This document shows, piece after piece, positions 7,865 through 14,086 of a DNA stretch of 14,086 bases. Position numbers and translations under genes: made by a program. Each line of letters begins with the position of its first letter. Position 1 is the stretch's first letter. Below the pieces are notes generated by a model that ran no database searches, was not told the origin of the DNA, and saw nothing but the letters and a program-made list of their open reading frames with translations. The stretch comes from Euperipatoides rowelli (lineage: Eukaryota; Onychophora; Udeonychophora; Euonychophora; Peripatopsidae): assembly GCA_003024985.2 (NCBI GenBank), contig PXIH01S0016154.1; one strand, given 5' to 3'.

Positions 7865-8066
7865 AAGCAAAAAATATCTTCCATTATTGGTGAACATACA
7901 GGCACAAATTAAATTATTTTTAATGAAAAGAAAATTTTGAGAGGGAGAAAAATGTAAATATTACAGTTGCAACTTTCTCAAGGAAAAACTCCTTAAAGGG
8001 GTTACTTATTATAAATTGGTATTTATTAGAGTTGCCCTGATAAGCTGTCCAATGCTGCTTTGCAAG
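7865..8066. other. non-coding sequence downstream of the hAT transposase
   Basis: This lies between the short ORF and the stop of the hAT relic. I looked here for the hAT terminal inverted repeat and did not find a convincing one. Confidence 0.45.
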
Positions 8067-9940
8067 TTAGTATAAAAATTTTAAAAGTGGTAAATTGTAA
8101 TTTAAAAACAACTTTTTAGCATTTTGAGGTAACAGCCGGTTGAGTACCTAATACACCAGCTTCACTAAACATAAGTTAACTGTAAACACTACTAGAGGGA
8201 GCCGATATAAACTGCTGTGTCAGAGTAGCAAGATTAGGATACATTGTCTTGTGCTCTTTCCACCAGAGAAGTGGACTGTCCTGTCTGGGTAGAATTTCAC
8301 ATGAGGTATTCATCCACCTGGCAAACTAAACGGTATGCTGATTTGGCAGTCTCTGTTTCTGGATTGCTAGAACACTTTTGAGCGGAATGAGCAGCTGATA
8401 TTATAAACACTCGCACAGATCATAGATTTCTAAATTCAGAGATGTAGATTCAATGTCACCAGAGTAACTTATCAGGTGGTTCTTGATCAGGATCATCAGA
8501 CATATGCTGTTTCATTTCTTGTACTTAGCATCTCCTTTGCATCATCGCTTATGGTGTTATTAAGGAATGCTGTCTTGTATTGTGGATCTAGCACAGATGC
8601 TAGAATGAACAACTTAATGCTCTCTACTGTTGCAATGAACATATTACTCTCTACTGTTGCAAAGCAGTCTTTCAGAGAGTCTGTCATTTCTCGCTTCACA
8701 GTCTACACTCCCGAGTCTTTGTGTTATTTTCCCCAAAAAACGTAGCAAGGAACAAACTGAAGGAATCACCATAGCCATAATTGCTTCGTTCACCCTGGCC
8801 AAACGAGTAAGTTCACCAAAAGATTGAAGCATACGAATGACATTTTCACGAGACCCCAGTGATATAGTGAGAGGTTAGGAACATCATGTTCTAAACTGTA
8901 GGCTTCAATTGCACGCTTCTGTTCATGGAGTATACTAGCATGATATAGGTTGATTCCACCTAGTGGTCACATCTTGAAATACTACATGCTGAGGAAGTGC
9001 TAGATAAAATTTTTTTTTCAGCTTGCTGCATGCTAACGGGGAATGGTTGAAATGGCCAATAAGTCGACATTTTGCAATAATGTCTGAAATGGATCGCTGA
9101 GAAAATAGTGAGTCTGTTATCACAAGTTGAAGTGTGTAGATGAAACATTATTTATGGGGAATCCCTACTTCACGAACACCAGTGACCATGTTTGCTCCAT
9201 TGTCAGAAACAGCACATGCACACCTTAGTTTTGTCAATAATCCAGGTGGCAAACAGTTCATCAAATGTTGTCTTAATAGCTTCAGTAGTATGACTACCTG
9301 GGAAATGGCAGTAGTTCAGAAAAGTCATCTGTAAGCCAGTGACAACTAAGGCTCAAAAAACTTTCATTGGTGTTATCGCAGGTCCAAATATCTGATGTAA
9401 GCGATATTGATTTTCATCGCTTAATAAGCACTGGATAATGTTTCTTGTATTATTATATATATATCAGGAATCACATCTGAAAAATATCTCCTAATGAGGA
9501 CATTGTATTTTGGTTTCAACAAATTCACTAGTCGACGAAAACCAACATCTTCCACCATGAGAAATGACTGATTGTCAACAGCTATCATTTCACCAATCCT
9601 GTAGTTAATGGCTACTGCTCTCTTGTCATTTATATCCCACACTTTCTTNTTNTCAAATGCTTCTAACAGTGTTATTTGACTACTGGCATCCTCAAACTTT
9701 CTTTTAGTGCCAGATGATGAGCTGCCAGTCTGGATAGCCAATTTTTTTATTTCACCATTTCTTCGTATTTTCCATTTTCCTTTTACTCTTCAAGTGATTT
9801 TTAAGTGCTAGTTTTAAAAGTCTTAATATAATAATATCTGGCCCACATATCTTGCACACAGCTTTTGTTTCATCTGTGGTTAGAATTTTGAAGAATTCCC
9901 AAACTGGACTTGATTTTACAATAGTGATTGAGAAATATAA
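8067..9940 (-). pseudogene. hAT (ZBED-type) transposase pseudogene
   Basis: hAT transposases cut and paste DNA elements. Reading on the minus strand: a BED zinc finger at about 9914-9776 (VWEFF, then CKIC with Cys at 9856 and 9847, and His at 9796); the second zinc His is Arg (HLKSKR). A conserved N-terminal block follows at 9741-9421 (GFRRLVNLLKPKY, YFSDVIPDIY). The first catalytic Asp is in SLTSDIWT (9392-9390) and the second in SDNGANMV (9204-9202). Next come KLKKKFYLALPQHVV and QDVTTRWN (about 9030-8950), then LFILASVLDPQYK (near 8590). The dimerisation region holds SPLLWWKEH (WW at 8265-8260) and FSEAG, ending NRLLPQNAKKLF...FLY with stop TAA at 8069-8067. Frameshifts separate most blocks, for example between the two Asp codons (188 nt apart). 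n calls lie at 9649 and 9652. Length fits a complete transposase of about 620 residues. Confidence 0.9.
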
Positions 9941-10317
9941 TTCTCTGAATGAAATGACTCCTCACTCTCCAAGTGTATGCAGCCTGTGAGCAAACCAAAA
10001 CAAAGTAAACCCAACTGGGAATCCCCTTCCTTCCTTGCCTGAAGGGGAATTCTCTTGGAATTTGTAGCAAAAAAAAAAAAGGATATAGGTTATTTAGACA
10101 AATAAACTACTCATCTCATTTATAGTAAATGATGAACTTACAAATATACTGTAAATATTTTTTAACATGTTATAATTTAAGAATTTAAATTTATTATTTA
10201 TCTGTCCAGGTTTAGAATTAGTTATTTTTTAAGAATTTTAGCTTAATATTCAAAGTTTAAGTTGTCATATTTCAAGATCTTTATGTTTTGATACAATCTT
10301 TAATTTATAGTTATTAA
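9941..10317. other. no gene recognised; expected hAT 5' end region
   Basis: The right terminus of the hAT element should lie here, but I found no inverted match to the sequence at 6915 or to a CAGGG-type end. There is an A12 run near 10069-10080 and AT-rich sequence up to the LTR of element B. An open frame at 10070-9870 has no protein character. Confidence 0.45.
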
Positions 10318-10574
10318 TGTTGTATAAAGTGTTTTATAGTGTTGTGACTACTGCAGATAGAGGGCGTGAAACAGAAGCGAGAACGAGGTAGTGTCATGCT
10401 AGCAGACAGAATAATGTCGACTGTATTGTTAAATTCCTGTTTAACCTTAGTATGTCATATTTTATACAGTAGTGTTGCTATATGGATATTTGTATCCTGT
10501 TTATGTAAGTATTGTTATATTAAACAATTACTTAACATATAAAAGTATTAATAGTGATATTAATATTATAACAT
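10318..10574 (+). repeat. 5' LTR of element B
   Basis: TGTTGTATAAAG at the start and TATTATAACA at the end match the borders of the element A LTRs, here in the opposite orientation. Internal blocks (CTACTGCAGATAGAGGG, GCTAGCAGACAG, TTAAATTCCTGTTTAA) are shared, with many more differences from A than the two A LTRs have from each other. Confidence 0.92.
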
Positions 10575-10586
10575 GATCACAGCAGT
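10575..10586 (+). other. degraded primer-binding site of element B
   Basis: TGATCACAGCAG occupies the place of TGGTGGCAGCGG in element A and is followed by the same leader (TCTACAAATTGTGAAGCGG). Four substitutions would weaken tRNA pairing. Confidence 0.6.
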
Positions 10587-10705
10587 CTACAAATTGTGAA
10601 GCGGATACGTGTACTGTATATGTAACAAAGTTGCAGTATTAAAAAGTAAATTTTGTAAAAATTTATTCGGACCGATTACTGTACAAAAAAATAATATAGG
10701 ATTAT

Positions 10706-10709
10706 TTAA
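10706..10709. repeat. TTAA target duplication of the piggyBac-like element (left)
   Basis: TTAA immediately precedes CCCTTTG. The partner copy is at 11478-11481. Removing one TTAA plus the insert restores the sequence found at the empty site in element A (5693-5696). Confidence 0.9.
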
Positions 10710-10860
10710 CCCTTTGCCTGTCTAAGAATTTTTCAAGGCTATCTTTCATACATCTTTTTTATATATTTTTATCTATTATGATATAAAGCATAATAATAGT
10801 ATTTTTATGTATATAATTGTTCTAGAATGTAAAAAAAAAAAGAAAAACAGAAAAAAAAAT

Positions 10861-10880
10861 GTGTATCACATGTGATACNC
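10861..10880. repeat. palindrome copy 1 of the piggyBac-like element
   Basis: GTGTATCACATGTGATACnC; the n is the only position not confirmed. It is followed by AAAGCGTCTGA, paralleled by AAGTGTCTGA after copy 4 at 11402-11421, so the repeated unit extends beyond the palindrome. Confidence 0.85.
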
Positions 10881-10917
10881 AAAGCGTCTGAGTAATAATT
10901 TATTCTTCAGAAGCNTT

Positions 10918-10935
10918 GTTATCAAAATGATACAC
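10918..10935. repeat. degenerate palindrome copy 2
   Basis: GTTATCAAAATGATACAC keeps the TATCA...TGATACAC arms with a two-base shorter centre. Confidence 0.5.
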
Positions 10936-11281
10936 AGTTAAAACTTTTCATTTTATCAAGTTTTAGCAGCAAAACTTCAGTCTAAGTAGGATTTTGATAC
11001 GTTTTGATTGTGTTTTCATTATTAGGATTTATTATAGCTTATCAGTTATAAAAATAATTATCTAAAAAGATTAATGTTGGACATAAAGTAAATTAATATT
11101 TTTTGGAAAGAATTAAGTTTTTTTTTTATCTAAATATAAAATAAATTAATGATTTATAACTAAACTTGTAATTTTTTATGAATAAACTTGTATTTTGTTA
11201 TGAATACAAAATTTAATCTTGTGTGTATTTGTTTTAGGTACCTCCAACTATTATTTCATATAGTTAACCCTGATACATTTT

Positions 11282-11301
11282 GTGAATCATATGTGATGCA
11301 T
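11282..11301. repeat. degenerate palindrome copy 3
   Basis: GTGAATCATATGTGATGCAT matches the 20-bp palindrome at most positions and keeps the ATCATATGTGAT core. Confidence 0.6.
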
Positions 11302-11401
11302 AGCAAGTTAGAACACTTTCAAACTGATACATTTAGCTCAAACAATCATTTATTTTTCATTTTGTAAACAAAAATTTTCAACAATTAAAATTATATGTAC
11401 T

Positions 11402-11421
11402 GTGTATCATATGTGATACAC
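11402..11421. repeat. perfect palindrome copy 4
   Basis: GTGTATCATATGTGATACAC is self-complementary apart from the central CATATG/CACATG-type variation and lies 23 nt before copy 5. Confidence 0.85.
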
Positions 11422-11443
11422 AAGTGTCTGAAAAGAACAAGGT

Positions 11444-11463
11444 GTGTATCACATGTGATACAC
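11444..11463. repeat. perfect palindrome copy 5, next to the right terminal repeat
   Basis: GTGTATCACATGTGATACAC directly joins AGACAGTCAAAGGG, the right terminal inverted repeat ending at 11477. The subterminal position suggests a protein-binding site, which is an inference. Confidence 0.85.
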
Positions 11464-11477
11464 AGACAGTCAAAGGG

Positions 11478-11481
11478 TTAA
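11478..11481. repeat. TTAA target duplication of the piggyBac-like element (right)
   Basis: TTAA follows the terminal GGG of the right inverted repeat. The continuing ACCAC...AAATGC matches element A after its single TTAA. Confidence 0.9.
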
Positions 11482-12245
11482 ACCACNAAATGCTTTAAAA
11501 TTTTCTGATATTAGAACTGGAAATTGTGGAAGCAGCAATTTCATAATTTTATAACAGCTACCAAAATTTGTAAAAAGTCCGAAGTAACTAAAGTAGCGTC
11601 ATTATTTAATTTAATTGGTCGGGAGGGCTTGCGTATATTTAATAATTCGAATTTGAAGCTGATAAAGCAAAACTAACTAAAGTATTAGAAAAGTTTGACC
11701 AATATTTCGAGGCAATAAAAAATAGTACCGGTATATACAAAAGAGAAAGATATAAATTTTTTAATAGAAAATGAAACAATTGATCAATATATGACGTCTC
11801 TGAAGGGGTTAGCAGTATTTTGTGAATTTATGGAATGCGATTTTATGATATTCGACCGTATTGTTCTTTGGCACGCATTATGTTTGCAGGAAAAACTTTT
11901 GCATGACTCGGACTTAAAACTTGATAGTTTTATACAAATTTGTCAAGCTTATGAAGTATCTAAAGCTCAAATAAAAGATATCCAAAATAGTACAGTAGTA
12001 GCTGATGTACTGTAAATGAAATAACTTCATAAGATTATAGGCAGAAACCTACAAGCTCAGTAAATAAATTTAAAAATGAGAAAAAAATTTATAAGAATAA
12101 CAAGTAGGCTACGCATGGAATAGATGTGACTTCAAGCATGAACCAAAAAAATGTCCGGCATTTGGTAAAATTTGTAATAAATGCAATAGAAATAACCACT
12201 TTGCTAAAATGTGTAAAAAAAGAATTGCAAATGTAGTTGCACTGG
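11482..12245 (+). pseudogene. gag relic of element B with zinc knuckles
   Basis: This is collinear with the gag of element A once the piggyBac-like insert is removed; the few codons before the insert (10695-10705) have lost the ATG (ATA). The best-preserved block, 11791-12015, reads MTSLKGLAVFCEFMECD and LDSFIQICQAYEVSKAQ. The zinc-knuckle pair lies at 12116-12214: in the first, the leading Cys is Trp (WNRCDFKHEPKKC), while the second (CNKCNRNNHFAKMC) is intact. Unlike in A, the second knuckle continues in the same frame into the protease linker (KKRIANVVALEKPED). Stops and frameshifts near 11650, 11760 and 12015 make it non-functional. An n call lies at 11487. Confidence 0.87.
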
Positions 12246-12611
12246 AAAAACCCGAAGACAGAGCAATAGTATGGTATGGGAGATAGAAAATAAAGGCAAG
12301 AATGATGATTGGTATGAAGAAATTAAAATAAATAATAAGCTAGTGAAATTAAAAAGAGACTCTGGAGCTGATGTAAATATTTTACACAGTGATTTGTTGC
12401 AGAAAATTTATAAAAATATAATAATAAAGGAAAATAATATAAATTTAATGTCATATACCCAGCATAACATTCCAGTGTTTGGAGTAGTACCGGTAAATAT
12501 GAACTAAAAGGGAAAGTATTAAACCTTGAATTCAGTATAGTGATGATAAAAGATTTCAATCACTTATTGAACGTCGGGCTGCATTTGGCTTTGAACTTTT
12601 AAATCCTACTT
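12246..12611 (+). pseudogene. aspartic protease relic of element B
   Basis: The frame at 12271-12507 contains KRDSGADVNILHSDLL with the catalytic Asp at 12358-12360, then SYTQHNIPVFGVV. The residue before the Asp is Arg where A has Ile. A later shifted block (SLIERRAAFGFELLNPT-like, 12560-12611) is the C-terminal part. It joins abruptly to RT sequence because the linker present in A (4391-4554) is deleted here. Confidence 0.85.
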
Positions 12612-13469
12612 TAAAAACTAGTTAAGGATGAACTTGATGTAATGGTAAAAAATGGAATACTTGTCCCAGTGAATAAACCCACAGATTGGATAAATCTAAT
12701 AATTCTAGTTAGAAAACCAAACAATCAAATCAGGATATGTATTGATCCTAGACATTTAAATAAATATATTGTCAGAGAACGATGTTGTATTCCTACTACA
12801 AAAAAAATATTTTCTGAGTTGAATAAAGCAAAGTTTACACTGTGTTAGATGCATCTAATGTGTTTCATCAAGTATAAATGGATGAACAAAGCTCTTTAAT
12901 GTGTATGGTACAACACCGAATGGAAGGTTTAGATATACTAGACTTCCTTATGGACTTCCGAGTGCTCCAGAGGTTTTCAAAAGAGTTGTATCAAATATTA
13001 TGGAGGGACTACCTGGAGTTGTCAACTACCCTGATAACATACTAGTCTTTAGCTCTACAATTGATGAACATAATGAACATTTAGAAAATGTGTTGCGGAG
13101 AATTAGTACTGCTGGTCTTAAGCGGAGTAACTTTGGCATTAAGAGAAATTAGATATCTAGGACATATTGTTTCTGAAAATGGCATAGCTGAAGCTAAAGC
13201 TGAAGCTATCATGAATATGCCTACACCTAAATGTAAAAAAGACTTAAAAATGTTATTGGGTTTAGTTACATACCTTACAAAATATATTCCAGATTTGTCA
13301 ACAGAAACTGTATATTTGAGAAAACTTCTAAGCAAGCACAGTGAGTGGCCATGGGAGGTGAATGAATCTCAGGAGAAGGCTTTTAATAAATTAAAGTTGC
13401 TTGTGTGCCAGTCCCCAGTGTTGAAACATTTTGAGTGACAAAGAAGTAATTTTATCTGTGGATGCAAGT
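12612..13469 (+). pseudogene. reverse transcriptase relic of element B, truncated at RNase H
   Basis: Blocks in order: VPVNKPTDWINLIILV and CIDPRHLNKYIV (12642-12848), the first catalytic Asp in VLDASNVFHQV followed by a TAA stop (near 12875), then RFRYTRLPYGLPSAPEVFKR and the palm box at 13027-13038, which reads YPDN instead of YLDD, so one of the two catalytic Asp residues is lost. A shifted frame (13088-13438) carries RYLGHIVSENG and the connection domain. The match to A ends within the first RNase H motif at 13469. Confidence 0.9.
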
Positions 13470-13829
13470 TAGTCCGTGAGCCAGCCGGCTTTGCTGATAC
13501 CACAAAGAGGTACTAGGTGCCTTTCTGGACATTGAAGGTGGATGCTAATACTATTACAAAAATGTTTTGGGGACACTTCAGGGTGGTAGTTTTATTATAT
13601 TATGGAGCAACAAATTGTTCAAGTGACAAAAATATCATATAAAAATATTGATTTTTTCATACTTTTTCAAAAACGGACATCGAGGTATCATTTTGACTCA
13701 GAATTTAATGAACAACTTTAAATTAGGCATTTTATGATTTTGGCCTTTGTGATTCAGAGATGCTGGTTTATGCGACGTTGCTGTAGAAGCGGGATTAATT
13801 GCAGAGGGTTCTTTCAACATGTTCTAAAT
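13470..13829. other. unclassified sequence right of the element B break
   Basis: Nothing here matches element A. A short plus-strand segment at 13507-13539 reads EVLGAFLDIEG, resembling the first palm block of some non-LTR RTs (FLDIEGAFD), but the frame breaks straight after and no other RT block follows. The rest (to 13829) shows no ORF, inverted repeat or terminal repeat. Confidence 0.3.
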
Positions 13830-14086
13830 CAGGGGTGTCAACTAATTTTTGCACAAGATCTACTTTTCTAGTGCAAATCTATCTGCGATCTACTCTCAAA
13901 AATTCTACGCGGGGAGGGGGGGTGTGTTGAACAAAAATTTTGATTTCCCTAATGGGGGTGGAGAGATGGATTATAAAATGAAAGGTTAGGCTAAGTGTCT
14001 GAAATTATAAATTATGGGCAAATATTGTAAGTTTGATTATTGATTTGAAATTCATTGTTTTGTTTTTATAATTTGCTGTTATTTTT
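13830..14086 (+). mobile_element. probable hAT-type element tip, cut by the window end
   Basis: CAGGGGTGTCAACTAATTTTTGC resembles the CAGGGGTGTCAAAC start of Charlie-like hAT elements and MITEs known from many animals. The left flank TTCTAAAT (13822-13829) would be the 8-bp target copy. The body holds GATCTAC repeats (13857, 13887) and a G-rich run (13913-13922). The other end is outside the window, so this cannot be closed. Confidence 0.42.

Larger units (their letters stand above)
10710..11477. mobile_element. non-autonomous piggyBac-like element (MITE) nested in element B
   Basis: This 768-bp insert is bounded by 14-bp terminal inverted repeats CCCTTTG(C/A)CTGTCT with one mismatch and flanked by TTAA on both sides. 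TTAA duplication with CCC ends is the hallmark of the piggyBac superfamily. No transposase ORF is present, so it would depend on a transposase from elsewhere. Inside are five copies, three near perfect, of a palindrome related to GTGTATCACATGTGATACAC; the last one abuts the right terminal repeat. An imperfect inverted repeat (10884-10898 with 10900-10914) follows the first palindrome. n calls at 10879 and 10915. Confidence 0.88.
10318..13469 (+). mobile_element. Ty3/Gypsy LTR retrotransposon, 3'-truncated (element B), same family as A
   Basis: B carries a 5' LTR, a decayed primer site, gag, protease and RT relics on the plus strand, collinear with element A. Similarity stops after GATGCAAGT at 13469, inside the first RNase H motif (VDAS), and the rest of RNase H, integrase and the 3' LTR are absent. 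A 768-bp piggyBac-like insertion (10710-11477) interrupts the gag start and a 164-bp deletion removes the protease/RT linker. B is more decayed than A: YPDN replaces YLDD and the gag ATG has become ATA. Without a 3' LTR no target duplication can be tested. Confidence 0.92.

Noticed and set aside
8476-8745. 89-codon plus-strand open frame
   Set aside because: It is antisense to the hAT block around LDPQYK, and no alternative family is recognised.
9870-10070. 66-codon minus-strand frame upstream of the BED finger
   Set aside because: It is out of frame with the BED finger, has unlikely composition, and no family is recognised.
10861-11463. Palindromic repeats as a CRISPR array
   Set aside because: Spacing is irregular, copies are degenerate, and they sit inside a TTAA-flanked transposon in an animal genome.
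12323-12559. 78-codon minus-strand open frame
   Set aside because: It is antisense to the protease relic of element B and mirrors a similar shadow at 4613-4846 in element A.

Overview
This window looks like transposon-rich, AT-rich DNA from an animal, most likely an invertebrate. It shows no operons, ribosome binding sites or dense coding. Instead there is one plausible spliced exon of a host gene and a layered set of decayed mobile elements from at least four classes. The species cannot be named from the sequence. I find no intact transposase or polyprotein gene: every long coding relic is broken by frameshifts or stops. Single-base n calls at 2272, 3988, 5192, 9649, 9652, 10879, 10915 and 11487 show a draft-quality assembly.

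Layout. 1-94: probable 3' tail of a non-LTR retrotransposon. 142-210: two small inverted repeats. 576-720 (minus): last coding exon of a small membrane protein with splice acceptor, stop and poly(A) signals. 721-1501: probable intron. 1507-6082 (minus): a structurally complete but decayed Ty3/Gypsy LTR retrotransposon (element A) with two LTRs, a 5-bp target duplication, and gag, protease, RT, RNase H and integrase relics. 6271-6914 (plus): non-LTR reverse transcriptase relic. 6915-7135: tip of a hAT-like element. 7458-7674: a 110/104-bp, nearly perfect inverted repeat with a 3-nt spacer. 8067-9940 (minus): hAT (ZBED-type) transposase pseudogene. 10318-13469 (plus): a second copy of the same Gypsy family (element B), cut off at the start of RNase H and lacking its 3' LTR. 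B carries a 768-bp non-autonomous piggyBac-like element at 10710-11477. 13470-13829: unclassified sequence with a weak non-LTR RT motif. 13830-14086: probable hAT tip running off the window.

How the parts relate. A and B lie head to head, with 5' LTRs facing each other across 4.2 kb, so together they form a long inverted repeat that could template double-stranded RNA. Element A also preserves the empty target site (TTAA at 5693-5696) for the piggyBac-like insertion in B, which proves the boundaries of that insertion. The best leads are this piggyBac-like element with its repeated 20-bp palindromes, the long hairpin, the host exon, and a correctly phased A_AAA_AAC heptamer at the gag end of element A. 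I see no undescribed multi-gene system.
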